From Raphanus sativus (Eukaryota > Streptophyta > Magnoliopsida > Brassicales > Brassicaceae), in contig NW_026615330.1 of the NCBI RefSeq assembly GCF_000801105.2, forward strand, positions 94,579 to 158,578: a stretch of 64,000 nt of DNA, written 5' to 3'. This document shows positions 1 through 12,146 of this stretch, piece by piece. A model generated the notes under the pieces. The model was given only the letters and a program-made list of their open reading frames with translations, was not told the origin of the DNA and made no database searches. The number at the start of each line of letters is the position of its first letter. Position 1 is the stretch's first letter. Made by a program: the position numbers and the translations under genes.

Positions 1-118
1 ATAACATTTGCTATCCGATTGTGTATGTGTTCATTGTAGACATGATTGTTGTTGCTCTCATTAGTTGTGTGATTATATTTATACTTTTGAACTCACAAAT
101 TTTTCATGTTTTATAGAT

Positions 119-260
119 ATGTCTCGAGAGTTACCAAAGAGGATTTTTAAGGAGGGCGAGGAAACCCAAGTGACTCAGATCAACAACAACTGCAGGATCG
201 ACTTCATTATCAGAAAGTTGGAGGAGTGGCTGCCAAATGAGTTGAGAGAAGTGAAGAAAG
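119..260 (+). pseudogene. N-terminal fragment of a DUF1985/Ulp1-like MULE-associated ORF
   Basis: A plus-strand open frame begins with Met-Ser-Arg-Glu-Leu-Pro, then Lys-Arg-Ile-Phe. It reads on through an INNNCRIDFIIRKLEE-type segment that resembles the start of plant DUF1985 proteins, which are often carried with an Ulp1-like SUMO protease inside Mutator-like elements. After about 45 residues the similarity is lost in sequence antisense to the neighbouring transposase. A 21-bp direct repeat (212-232 and 255-275) lies at this transition. No DUF1985 core or protease motif follows, so this is a truncated start or a promoter-proximal remnant. The family assignment is from recalled motif similarity and is uncertain. 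Confidence 0.4.
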
Positions 261-2629
261 TTGGAGGAGTGGCTGACAACAACTCTTGTGTCCTTTGTTA
301 CCACAACGGCTGCACTTGTGCTTTTTATTCTTTCTTGATCCTTGAGAAGATTTTATCTTGTCTTCTACTGATTCATGCCTTCTCTTTACTGGTCGACCAG
401 CACTCTTTCTTGTCTCTGGTGGTAAAATCTTGGCAAGTTTAACCTCAGCTGGGACCTTCCATTCAGACTGTGGAACTGCTATTGGGTTAATGCTTTCCTC
501 ATATGCGGTTCTCCATGCTGTAGTGCTGTAGAAGGCGTCGGTAAATCTGTGTACTTCCAAACCTGTGTGAACAAAAATGTGAATTATTGGAGTCTATATA
601 CAGATAAATAGGTCCCAAGTTAATGTGTTTATACTTCCATACCTCGTGAATAAATTGCTGGAATGGCGTGTCGGCAAGGAATTTTTCCTATATCGTACTT
701 CCCACATGTGCATGTTCTTCTTTCCAAATCAACATGACAATCATATATGTCTCCTTTCACCACCGATTTGACGTTGTCAGTCTTGTAAACCTTAAACCCC
801 TTTGCCTTCACAATTCTCCTATCTATCTTTTTCTCTACCTCAGCGGTTAAAGGATCAAGATGCTTAGAGCTTACCAGGCGACGCTCATAGAACCATCGAG
901 TCAACAGTTCTCTTATACTATCTAGCAAAGGAATAACCGGATATTCTCTAGGTACTCTCAAAACTGAATTTATTGACTCTGCAGGGTTTGTGGTCCTAAT
1001 GTCGTACCTGGATCCAGGGAACAGAGAACGAGCCCATTTGCGCACATCAGCCTCCTGTAGATATCTTCCAAGCTCAGGACTCATATCAAAAATTTGGGTC
1101 ATATGTTCCTTAAATTCAGTGAACCTATATGCCCGTGAAGCCTTTTCAACCAAGGCAGTGAACCCTTTTGTCTTGAAAAATGCAACCACATTGGTCAACA
1201 AGTGATGAATGCATATTCCATGTGCTGATCGCGGGTAGACAGTCCCAATCGCTTTAGCAATAGATGAATTTCTATCTGAGACAAAAGCCAAGTCTTGACA
1301 GTCTTTTATAACCACTTTCAACTGCCTGAAGAACCAACCCCATGAATCATCATTCTCTGAATCAACAACTCCAAATGCAATCGGATACAAGTTAGAGTTA
1401 CCATCTACAGCAGTAGCAACAAGTAGAACTCCTCTGTATTTATTTTTCAGAAAAGTTCCATCAACAACAATCACCCTTCGCATTGCATTGTAGTATCCTC
1501 TAACTGATTGCCCAAATGCCATAAATAGATACATGAATCTCCCCTTGTCATTAATTTCATAGTGAGTATGCGTACCAGGATTAGCTTCTTTAAGCATATG
1601 CAAATACGATGGTATTTTAGCATAACTGCGATCTGGTATACCTCTAGCAGCTGCAATAGCAAACTCCCGAGCTTCCCAAGCGTGCCCATAAGTAATCTCA
1701 CAACTATGGTCCAATCTCATAAAGTCAATGATGTCATTTGGTTTTGGGCCATCGTTGGCATCACCGTATCGATGTTGTATTAGTCTCCCAATTGTTCTTG
1801 CCGATGCTGTTTTTCCGAAATTGCTTTTCTTTGAAGGTGCACATGAATGTCGTTCCTCACACCGGTTGATCATGAAATATGCAGACCCGTCCAAACCTTC
1901 TGCACGCACACTCCAATTGCATAATGCATCCTTACATCGGCAATACCACCATTTTCTCGTGGATTTGATAACAGTGTAATCGAAATTATTCTTCATCGCC
2001 AAAATTTCCATTGTTGCCTTCAGAACCTCTTTACTCTTGAAAAGTTGATTCTTCTTCACAAAATCTCCTCTCCACTCTCGACCAGACTTTTCAGTATCTC
2101 CATTATTTTGAGAATCTCCAATTTTTTGACTCCTTAAACCAGCATCACGACAACCATCAGCGGCGACATGATCCTTCTTTCTACCACAAGACTCCTTTGA
2201 CGGCTTCACAAACGCGGCTCCATTTATCTCCAGAACTTCTTCATCCTCAACATTACTTGAATCACACGGCTCCTTATTCAAATCAATATTGATCCGTTCG
2301 TTTTTATTTACGCCAGAACCAGAGAACGTGACGCACAAGGTAGTAGATGAATCCCTCTTCGCATAAGCCACAAAATTAGATGATTGGCGATCATTGGTGA
2401 TAAAAATTGGAGGATTTCCTCTTTGATTCACTATCGAGTAACTGAACTCGGCATTAACAGCAATATGGTCCAACCCATAATCCTCACACACGATCCTCTT
2501 GACCACCACCAATGGAGTAGTAGTTTCTAATGTTACCATTCGACCACCCCTTGCTTTCTCTACCACGAAACTCCACTCTTCACTGAAATCAGACACCCAT
2601 TCCCCGGATTTAACATAGATTAGAACCAT
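210..2629 (-). CDS. Mutator-like element (MULE/MuDR) transposase
   Basis: Predicted to cut and paste a Mutator-type DNA transposon in the nucleus. Two exons are inferred: 2629-643 and 562-210, with a GT donor just after 643 and an AG acceptor before 562. The joined frame is 2340 nt (779 residues) without a stop. In order it shows an N-terminal PB1-like segment, a WRKY-like/MuDR DNA-binding region with C-x4-C and H-x-C pairs (about residues 200-265), and an MULE catalytic core. Its acidic residues appear in VVDGTF, FVSDRN and NPAES. A SWIM finger (CTCGKYD...CRHA, spanning the splice) and a C-terminal CCHC-like knuckle follow; the knuckle's last Cys spacing is shortened. The final 25 or so residues read through the antisense of a 21-bp repeat, so the natural C terminus may be lost. 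The terminal inverted repeats were not located, so mobility is unknown. Confidence 0.85.
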
Positions 2630-2639
2630 GATGTATGAT

Positions 2640-4071
2640 GTATTGATGGAGAGAAGAGATGATTTTGTGGATGAAGAAGAGAGAAAGCAAACTATGAGAA
2701 AGAAAGATCGTGGGAGGAGAAGAAGAACGTGATTTAGGAGAAAATATTTTTTGAAAGATTTAGGGTAGATTTAGTTTAGATTTAGGAAACTTCTGTAACC
2801 GAAAATGGAAGTTTCCATATTTTTCACGATTTGCCTAGAATACGTATACTACCTACCCAGAACACCGTATTATAGGTGAGAACTGTATTCTACCTTCAGG
2901 CGTCATATAAGGTAAAAGGTATAACAGATTATGACACGTAATGTAACCGAGCTCTGTGATTGAGTTGTGGTTATATCTCGTTTTCTAGCTGAAGGTACAC
3001 CAAAGCCATCTTTCTTGATTATAGCGTAGCTGATTATATCTTTGCCACGGTATAGAAGAAATGTTATACTACCATATATAGCCTAGATATATCAGTGTTT
3101 TAAATTTAGATTTCGAACTATAGACTAAGTAGACTGCCAGAATGAGTATTCTAACTGTAGCCAGAAGATAAAATAAAATATGATTCGAATTTTTTTAAAA
3201 AAAAATTCAAACTTATATATTGTCATATTTATGTTTTCTATAGTTTTCATATTTTTTTATATTTTTAAAACTCTATTTACTATTTTTCTCATAAAACAAG
3301 GGTAAAATATGTCCAAAATTGCCAAAAATATGAAAAGTCTTATTGTGACAAATAAAAGTTCAAAGTGTCCCATTTTTCCAATTCTCCCTTCTGTTAATTG
3401 TGATCATTATTTACAAAGACCAGTATTTAGAAATAGATGGATTAAGATGGATCGCCGTCTTGTACCAATTAATATCAACATTATTCCTTAAGTAGTTTGT
3501 TATTTAAAATAGTATTTGGGTCTAACTTTTTGTTGTGTAATATTATTTTTCAAAACTAAAAGCTTGAATCTTATGTTGATGGCTCTTAGAGAATCTACAA
3601 GATTTTCATCGCCTGTACATTCATAATTTCTAGCTCGAATTTTGGGCAATACGATGCCTAGCATTCTGTAATGAGTTCAAAAAAACATCGTGTTTCAGAC
3701 GGATTGTGACCAAAGATACCCAGGATTGGCCAGTTTATTTCACGTTGGCACTAATATCCTTGCTCGTTTGTTGATCTCGAGCTATTCTTATTAGCTGCCT
3801 CAAAGGGCAACATGAACTTTAACGGATATCTCGTATTAAAAAAGAGGCTGCATTGGCCGTTACGTTTGACACTAGCATACGCACAAAACATAACTTGGAA
3901 CTTATTAGTTTGTGTCTATCTTGAAACGGACCTAAGAGTGATGCTTATAATCAAAGTGCCCTTGCGATTATCCTCACTTCCGCCGACTCTTGATGTTGTA
4001 ATAGTTTCTGGCACGTGAATCGACCCACCGGCTCACCTGGCTCCATCTCTACCATGAAACCAACGTCGCAC
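2640..4071. other. Intergenic, no gene recognised
   Basis: This stretch holds the 5' flank of the transposase gene (AG-rich to about 2750) and then AT-rich sequence. At 3299 a GGTAAAATATGTCC-type motif resembles Mutator-type terminal sequence, but no matching inverted end was found. No protein-like frame is convincing; the short open frames at 3309 and 3812 have no recognisable motif. Confidence 0.5.
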
Positions 4072-4076
4072 CTAAT

Positions 4077-4449
4077 TAAAGATCGAAAGAAACAGAGCAC
4101 TTTCGTGAAGAAGAAAACTTTACTTTTATTATTTCTTGCTTGAAAGGTTACAAAGCTATTACATCGTTTATATAGAGAGTTGCAAATCTTATCAACACAA
4201 TGACGTGGTTAAGGCACAGCGCACGATCCAAGGCATCCAAATTTGTTTGATACTGCGAGGACGTGAGCTGGCTTGACCGTGCGAGCACAAGACCGTTGAG
4301 TCTTGACTGCTTTCTGTTGCGAGGAAGACGACAAGATGTTTGGCTGAACAGCTGAAGTGAACTGAGACTTTAAGTCTATTTCTCGTAATGGACTTCTCGA
4401 AAGCCCACTGCTTTCTTGTAACGAGTTACTCGAAGGCCCACTGCTAATA
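4077..4449 (-). repeat. 3' LTR of the first Copia element
   Basis: 373-bp direct repeat matching 8639-9011. It follows the polypurine tract on the minus strand and is flanked by CTAAT at its outer edge. Confidence 0.93.
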
Positions 4450-7400
4450 CTCCCCCTCAAACTCAGAGTAGGAGGAAGCGAAACACTGAGTTTGGCGCGC
4501 AGCTTGAAGAACGGATCCTGAGCCAGAGATTTTGTGAACACATCAGCAATCTGTAGCTAAGCAGAGATATGCTTCACCTCAAGTTTCTTCATAGCAACTC
4601 TCTCACGGACATAGTGATAGTCGATCTCAAAATGCTTCGTCCGTTTGTGAAACATTGGATTAGCACTGAGACAAACTGCAGAGAGGTTATCACATAACAG
4701 CAACGGAATGATCTTCTGCTCCAACCCCATGATACGAAGAAGATTTTGTATCCAAGCCACCTCGGACGCTGCAAGAGACATTGTTATGTATTCCACCTCT
4801 GTAGAAGACTTGGAGACAGTGTCGTGTCGTTTTGCAGACCAAGAAATCAAGTTTGAGCCTAAGAACGTGCAGAAGCCACCAGTAGATCTCTGAGTGTCCT
4901 TGCAGCCGGCCCAGTCGATGTCGCTGTAGCAGACAAACGTTGAATGAGTCTGAGCTTTTATGTCAATTCCATTCTCCAGAGTTCCTTTCACATAACGCAG
5001 GATGCGTTTGAGAAGGTTGAAGTAGGAAACACTCGGCTGATGCATCTTTTGACAAATGTAGTTGACGGCAAACTGCAAATCTGGTCTAGTAAGTGTCAGG
5101 TATTGAAGCTTACTAGCCAGACTGCGGAAGTAGGAAGGTTCTGCAAACAACTCATCTTGACCTGGTAGATTATCGAGTTTCATAGGCAACGGAGTGGGCA
5201 TCGGAGCACAGTCTTTCATTCCTGCAGACACCAATAAGTCTGTTGCATACTTGGTTTGATTCATGAACAAGCCCCCTTCATGATGATGAACCTGAATCCC
5301 CAAAAAATAGTGCATAGCTCCCATATCCTTCATCCGAAACTCACTGTTCAGAGCATCAAGCAGCTTTTCTACAACCGTTTCATCATTGCCGGTGAGAATC
5401 ATATCATCAACATAAAGAAGAAGATAGATGACACTAGACCCATGATGATACACGAACAGAGACGGGTCAGGAAAGCTGCACTGAAAGCCAAAAGCAATAA
5501 GAAAATTGTTGAACTTATCGAACCACGCCCGAGGAGCTTGATGAAGGCCATAAATCGCTTTCTTCAGTTTCCAAACGTGATCAGGTTTCTCAGGGTCCTC
5601 AAAACCACGTGGCTGAGTCATGTAAACAGTCTCCTTGAGATCACCATGTAGAAAGGCGTTCTGAACATCGAGTTGTCGAATCTTCCACTTCTTAGTGACA
5701 TCAACATGAAGCATTGTCCTAATGGTAGCAGTACGCACCACTGGACTAAATGTTTCAATGAAATCAATGCCTTCCTCTTGCTCATTGCCACGAGCAACTA
5801 AGCGAGCTGAAGCTTGTGATGAGTGCCATCTGCGTGAAGCTTTTCTTTGTAGACCCATCCATTACTCAAAGGCTTCTGCTCTGGTGAGGGAGGGACTAAC
5901 TCAAAGGTTTCGGTTTCAACCATGTGTGTGATTTCTTCTCCCATGGTGTTGTTCCAACCCTCATCACTTAAAGCATCCTTAAGACTTCGGGGAAGTGGAT
6001 AACTGTCTTTCACCGTAAAGAGAGCATATTTTGGGTTCGGTTTTACAATTCCAGCACAAGCTCAAGTAGTCATGGAGTGTTGTGCTGAGGTTGCTCAACC
6101 GGAACTGGAGCTTCGTCATAATCAGAATGATCACTACTGGAGGCAGAGGAAGACGACGCAGGTGGAGACTGATAAACAACGTCATTCTGTATTGGTGAGG
6201 GAGCTGCAGCGGGAGGATTTGCTTGCAACCTAACCGGTGGGAGGTCTTCGTCAGCAGGACTAGATAGAGGCAATATCGTAGCCTGAGGTGAAATATTGAA
6301 CATACGCCAAGCTTGAAGCAGAGCAGAGGCAGATGTTTTATGATAAGAGCTATAGACATCAGCATAAGGGAAGTGTGATACATCGAAGAGGACATGACGA
6401 CTGATAAAGACTTTCCCTGTTGGAGGATAATAGCATCGATAACCTTTATATTTCTCGTTGTAGCCAAGAAATACACAGACGAGAGACTTAGGATCGAGCT
6501 TGTTGTTCATATACGGCCTAAGGTAGGGGTAGCATTTGCAGCCAAAGGCCCGGAGAGAAGTATAATCCGGGGCAGAACCAAAGAGTGTCTCATAGGAGCT
6601 CAGACCATTGCGCAAGACTGATAAAGGCAGAAGGTTACTGAGAAACGTGGCTGTAAAGAAAGCTTCAACCCATAAGGTTTGGGGAACCTTACTGCAGTAT
6701 ATCATTGTGATTCCTAGCTCGGTTATATGACGGTGCTTCCTCTCTGAGAGTCCGTTCTGTTTAGGGGTATGGGGGCAAGACACAAGTTGCTTGATGCCGT
6801 GATTTGCAAGATGTGACAGAAACTGTGAGCTGATGAACTCACCGCCTCCATCACACTGAAATTGTAAGATCTTGTGTTGCAATTGTGTCTCAACCAACTT
6901 TTGAAACCGAACAAATACAGAGAAGAAATCAGATTTTAACTTCAAAGGGTAAAACCATGTAAATCTTGAGAAATTGTCAACAAAGGTAACATAGTATTTA
7001 AATCCTTGAGCAGAAACAACTGGGCTAGGACCCCACAAATCACAATGAATCCCCTCCAACTGTTTACTAGAAAAGTGTTCAGAAGGAAGAAAGGGAAGTC
7101 TGCAACTCTTGCCTAACTGACACGCATCACACATACTCAAACTACTGCCTGCATTCAGACTTATTGACTTATTCTTGGCTAATGACTGAAGAATGTCCTT
7201 GTGGGGATGGCCCAGCCTCTTATGCCAAATCTCCACACTTGTAGCTCTCTACCTCGTTGAGTAGAAAGCTTTAAACCTTGCATCCCTCAGCCGATACAAA
7301 TCTTTATGCCTTTTGCCTTGAGTGATCACATGTTTTGTTTGCATGTCCTTAACAAAAATAGATTCATTGTCAAACGTAATCTCACAAGGATAATCTGCTG

Positions 7401-8625
7401 TGAGCTTGGAAACCGACAACAAAGATTTTGTTATTCCGGGACATACTAACACATCATCAAGAGGAAGGATACCTTGTGGCGTGTGTAAGGCAATCGATCC
7501 AATGTGAGTGATAGGTAATTAGTCTCCGTTTCCAACGATAACCTGATCATTCCCAAGATACGGTTCAGATGAACTAATCTGCGCATTGCTGTTGGTGATG
7601 TGAGCCGATTCAGCAGAGTCTGGATACCAGTCATGACCTGCAGCCTGTTCTTGATCAGAGAGCTTCATCGTAGTGAGAGCGTTGTGCACATTGTCTGGAG
7701 GAGCAAAGGCCTGATCAAAGCGACTGTAACAGCGAATAGCAGTGTGGCCAAACTTGCCGCAGATCTGACACGTTGTCCTTCCTGAGTTGTTTCCAGGCGC
7801 TGATCCTGAGTTGTTCCCAGAGAACTGTTGGTGAAACCCTCGTCCTCTAGTTGAGTAAGAGTTATTACCACGACCTCGATAACCGCCTCTCTGATAGTAA
7901 CCTCCACGACCTCTGTTGTTAGAGTAGCCTCTTCCAACGTTGAAAGCCATGTGAGGATTAACTTCAGTGGCTTGGTTGTACACTTTAAGCTTGTCCTCAA
8001 AGTTTACAAGCTTAAAAACAGCATCTTCAAACGTCATCTCTGGAACTAGATCCATGGAGTGCTCAATAAATGTGCAGATAGACTCATACTCCTTGCTTAA
8101 ACCGTTTAAAGCTCCATAGATCATTTCATTCTCAGACACAGGACAACCTATTGAGTCTAGCTGATCACAAACGCTTTTAACTTCTCCTAGGTACTCCGTC
8201 ATAGATATTTGGTTCTTTTGCATATCTTGGAGTTTGCGTTGGAGATCCAGCTTCCTTGTAGCAGAGACTCGATTGTACTTTTTGCCGAGGCTGAACCAAA
8301 CTTCCTGCGCAGAGCTGAGGCCGTACACAGATCTGAGAGCGTCTTCAGATAGAGAACCAAAGAGCCACGCCATAATGAGTTGATCCTTGCGGATCCATTT
8401 CGTGAACTCCGGGTTTGCTTGCTCAATGTCCTCTTCACCTTGACAGACAGTGACAGTCGGCGCTGGCCGAACAGTTCCACCAGTAACGAAACCGAGCAGA
8501 GATTGACTTGAAAGAAAGGATTCGAACTGCGTTTTCCATAGTAAGTAGTTAGAAGACGAGAGCTTCAACGTTACACACTGAGCTATGCTCAGTGATGGCG
8601 TAGACACATGATCAGTAGCCTCCAT
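4209..8625 (-). pseudogene. Copia gag-pol polyprotein, disrupted
   Basis: Gag starts at 8625, directly after the primer-binding site. It has a Copia-type N terminus, a glycine/arginine-rich stretch and an intact CCHC knuckle (CQICGKFGHTAIRC), then a protease-like WYPDSAESAH motif in place of the usual D-S/T-G-A. The frame is cut by TAA at 7516-7518 and TAG at 7246-7248. GAG-pre-integrase and integrase core (IHCDLWGP, FVDNFSRF, GGGEF) run 7236-6070. A frameshift near 6075, a TGA near 6060 and another frameshift near 5820 precede the reverse transcriptase (5858-4557), which keeps QLDVQNAFLHG, YVDD and the copia RNase H motifs. TAG at 4554-4556 ends it before the usual QIADVFTKSL tail, which resumes at 4541. 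At least three stops and two frameshifts show it cannot make a full polyprotein. Confidence 0.92.
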
Positions 8626-8638
8626 GGCTCTGATACCA

Positions 8639-9011
8639 TAAAGATCGAAAGAAACAGAGCATTTTCGCGAAGAAGAAAACTTTACTTTTATTATTTCTTG
8701 CTTGAAAGGTTACAAAGCTATTACATCGTTTATATAGAGAGTTGCAAATCTTATCAACACAATGACGTGGTCAAGCCACAGCGCACGATCCAAGGCATCC
8801 AAATTTGTTTGATACTGCGAGGACGTGAGCTGGCTTGACCGTGCGAGCACAAGACCGTTGAGTCTTGACTGCTTTCTGTTGCGAGGAAGACGACAAGATA
8901 TTTGTCTGAACAGCTGAAGTGGGCTGAGACTTTAAGTTTATTTCTCTTAATGGACTTCTCGAAAGTCCACTGCCTTCTTGTAACGAGTTACTCGAAGGCC
9001 CACTGCTAATA
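8639..9011 (-). repeat. 5' LTR of the first Copia element
   Basis: 373-bp direct repeat of 4077-4449. The tRNA-Met primer-binding site begins immediately inside it (8638 downward). The outer edge is followed by the target duplication CTAAT. Confidence 0.93.
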
Positions 9012-9225
9012 CTAATCCCCCTTAGTCACGTGTATTGATTCGGTCATCTTTTATTCTTTTTATTTGCCATGAAAGTGTGGTCTGCATAAGTGTATTATCA
9101 TTCTTAGCCTAAAACATAATGGACATAAACTGTTAAGGATATCACTACATATTGATCTGACACTAACCGGACACGGCGAACAACAGTCATAGCCATTAGG
9201 CCCATAACAAACATACTAAACAATA

Positions 9226-9463
9226 CTTCTTCTGTTTTTAAATGTAAGGTGTTTTACATAAAAGCATTAATATTAAGAAACTTATTAATTTTTAAAAAGT
9301 AGTATTTATTGTACAAATCCAACCAATCATAAAAATGTATGCATTATTTTATTGGGTACAGAATATTCAATAAATACAAAAGGTGCATTGAAATGTGAAA
9401 ACAACTTATATTTTGAAACAAAAGTTTTTTTCTAAAACTACTTATAATTAAAAACAGGGGGAG
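9226..9463. mobile_element. Stowaway-like MITE
   Basis: A 238-bp AT-rich element whose ends are inverted: CTTCTTCTGTTTTTAAA at the left and the complement of CTCCCCCTGTTTTTAATT at the right. It is bounded by TA dinucleotides (9224-9225, 9464-9465), the Tc1/mariner target duplication. No coding capacity. Confidence 0.65.
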
Positions 9464-9691
9464 TATTAATAAACTTTGTTTTAAGTTTTTTTTTTAAAGT
9501 TCATTCTAGAGAATCTGCACATTGAGCTAGTGGTTATTTAATACATTTTAGTCAGTATTTATTAAATAAAAATTTGGGCCTAATATAGGTTAGGGATGGA
9601 GAAAGCGTGTTTAGAGATAACCTAACAACTCACGAGACAAAGTGGAGAGCATGTGAGAGTGTTCTTCTCCTATTTCCCTATATTCTATATA

Positions 9692-9923
9692 CTCCTCTGT
9701 TTTTTAAAGGTAGATGTTTTAGAAAAATAAATTGTTTCACAAAGATGTATTTTTTATGTTTTCTATAAAAATTGCAAATTTCAATAAAATTGATTGAATT
9801 TATTAAAAGACTATTGGTTAAATGCATTGGAATTTGATAATTTCTAAAAATGATATATAATTAATGTGTTTTCTTAATATGTGTGAAAACATCAAAACAT
9901 ACATCTTTAAAAAACAGAGAGAG
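9692..9923. mobile_element. Stowaway-like MITE
   Basis: A 232-bp element with inverted ends CTCCTCTGTTTTTTAAAG and CTCTCTCTGTTTTTTAAAG, followed inward by matching TAGATGTTTT/TGTATGTTTT tracts. TA duplications lie at 9690-9691 and 9924-9925. Non-coding. Confidence 0.75.
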
Positions 9924-9929
9924 TACTAT

Positions 9930-11050
9930 TCTTCTTGTGACCCAACACTTATTATTTATTGAATTATCTTATAAAGCCATACCCCTTCTTTATTTATTAA
10001 GTCTATTTACTTATGCATAAAAAGAGAAAAGAAAGAACCACATACATATACTGTTACATCTCATATGTATATGAGAGTTTATAATTGTCGTGTATTTTCA
10101 TATTATATACCTAGTTTTCCCCATATGATTTCTCGAAAGTTATCAACATGTGATCCATCTGGACTTCTAACCAAAAGTACTCAATGCACATAAATTTAGC
10201 TCTTATATTTTCTCCCTTTTCAGATTATTTTAGTAGTCTATCTAATATATTATTATGTGAAACAACATAAATGTATTTAGACGTATTAAGAAGGAGAGAA
10301 AGTATATTATATATGCCACCGCCGGACCGTGTTTATTTGTGTTTTAAAACTATAGCTAATGTAAGATCGTATGGCTATCTCGTTACAATCATGATTGTGG
10401 CAACCTTTGCCACCACGCGTTTAAACAATAATATAAATATAAATATATAAAAGATGTGCATACGCATTACACAAAGTATGCGAATATATTGTTATGTTTA
10501 TTAAATTATTGAAAAATAAGTCTATGCATATGATTATCATTTCGCTAGCTAAACTCGTCACCAGTTTAATTGATTTTTTTCACACTAGCTAAATTAGTCA
10601 CTATTTTAACTAAAAAGGTATATACTGTTTCATTGGTCACGCAAGTGGTTGATAAAATAGCTTGATATCTTTTCTTTCTTTGTTGCTTGTTTTCAAAAAG
10701 AAAAAATAACCACGAGTGTATGGTTGGATAGCACAAAATGTTCTATGGATCTCTAAAAGATCCAAATTTGGATCCGATGTGTAACTTAGATAAAGACGGC
10801 GCATGGTCACCATGATTTTTCGCTTTCTCTCTCCGAATTTTTTTTTGTTATCAAAATACCAGTTTTCCTACTTAATGTATACTGTATACCTATCCATTTA
10901 TCCAAGGGAAAGTAAAATATTATTTTTTCTCATAAAAGAAGAAGTATGATATTACTTATCTATTAACCCATTCAAGTATATATGTGACCTCCCAATTATT
11001 ATTAGAAATTTAGAATGGTACTTTAGATTTTATCCATAATTTAAAAAGAG
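9930..11050. other. Intergenic, AT-rich, no gene recognised
   Basis: No frame here shows a known domain. A short GGATC-rich palindromic patch lies near 10747-10773. Otherwise I see nothing beyond AT-rich sequence. Confidence 0.5.
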
Positions 11051-11059
11051 TCTGAGAGT

Positions 11060-11751
11060 AGGGCTGGGCATTTTATCCGTTAAATTTGATTCGATTCGTT
11101 ATCCGTTGCTATTCGATTCGAAAATTCCGAATATCCGTAAGCTTTCGAAGCAAAGCAAATACTAAAATTCAATATCCGTCAAAATCGAAGCAAATCACAA
11201 ATATTAAAATTTTGGGAAGCGAATATCCGATCCGATCCGTCAATATATAAATACATGTATATTTTGATTATATTTAAAGTTTTAAATGTATAAAATTATA
11301 TAATTATTATTCTAATATATTATTTGATAGATTCTATTCATATTATTACTTATATAAAAGTATTACATAAAAGGAAGAGAAAATATTTACGATAATTATA
11401 ATTTTTTTTTAAGTTTTGTGTTATTATAATTTTAACTAAGTTTAAAAATTTACAAAATATGAAGATTCATTGCTTTTTTTAATTTTTATCTTTTATATCA
11501 TGCAAAAAATATATTTTACAAAACAAATTTGTATCAAATTTTTAAGATTATTTGTATTAATCAAAACAAATGAGAGATCCGTAAGTATCCGCGAATATCC
11601 GCAAATATCTATTTATTTTCCGGATATCCGTTTTTCCGAATATCCGTATTTTTCCGAAGCAAAGCAAATCGAAAAATCAGATATCCGTAACATTCGAAGC
11701 AAATCACAAATACCTTCAAAAACCCGAATATCCGATCCGTGCCCAGGCCTA
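11060..11751. mobile_element. 692-bp non-autonomous Mutator-type element
   Basis: The ends are inverted repeats (AGGGCTGGGCA at the left, the complement of TAGGCCTGGGCA at the right). They are flanked by a perfect 9-bp duplication TCTGAGAGT (11051-11059 and 11752-11760), the length typical of Mutator superfamily insertions. The subterminal parts are packed with CCGAATATCCG and GAAGCAAA/GCAAATC motifs repeated in both arms, with an AT-rich centre. No transposase is encoded; the open frame from 11470 crosses the right end and is incidental. Confidence 0.8.
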
Positions 11752-11939
11752 TCTGAGAGTGCAGAGTACAGACTAAAAGATAATGTGAGAATGTACTTTT
11801 ACAGGCTTAGAAGGACACGGAGGTCATCCACTGACCACTGCTGCCAGCAATTCAAATATATTTATATTTTACTTACTGAGCAATAACATTAAAGGATCTA
11901 AATCGGGATCACCAAAAATAAATATAAATAAAACATTTG

Positions 11940-12132
11940 AAATAATAAAACAAAGTCTAGTTTGGAGTCTTTGGACTGGTAAATAATTTTTTGGGGAAAA
12001 ATGGTGAATACTTTTTTTTGACAAGTCTAAACTAGACTTTGTTTTTTATTCGTTCTTGTTAGCCTGAACTATATATCAAATAATAAAACAAAGTCAAGTT
12101 TTATTCGTTCTTGTGAGCCTGAACTATATATC
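11940..12132. repeat. Small inverted plus tandem repeat cluster
   Basis: The motif AATAAAACAAAGTCTAG near 11945-11961 recurs inverted near 12032-12048 and directly near 12082-12097. A unit reading TTTTATTCGTTCTTG(T)TAGCCTGAACTATATATC is duplicated in tandem (about 12044-12078 and 12099-12132). Confidence 0.6.
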
Positions 12133-12146
12133 AATATTAAAAAGGT

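Larger units (their letters stand above)
4072..9016 (-). mobile_element. Ty1/Copia LTR retrotransposon, complete but mutated
   Basis: Two 373-bp direct repeats (4077-4449 and 8639-9011) bound an internal region coding on the minus strand. A perfect 5-bp target duplication CTAAT flanks the element (4072-4076 and 9012-9016). The primer-binding site TGGTATCAGAGC, complementary to initiator tRNA-Met, abuts the upstream LTR (8626-8638 on plus). A purine-rich tract lies next to the downstream LTR (about 4450-4470 on plus). By eye the LTRs differ at about 12 positions (about 3%). At a typical plant neutral rate that would mean an insertion roughly 2-3 million years old, which is only a rough inference. 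The LTR ends are TA...TA rather than TG...CA. The gag-pol frame is broken several times, so the copy is not autonomous. Confidence 0.95.

Noticed and set aside
11470..11886. 138-codon plus-strand frame
   Set aside because: It crosses the right terminus and target duplication of the 692-bp element, so it is not an old gene.
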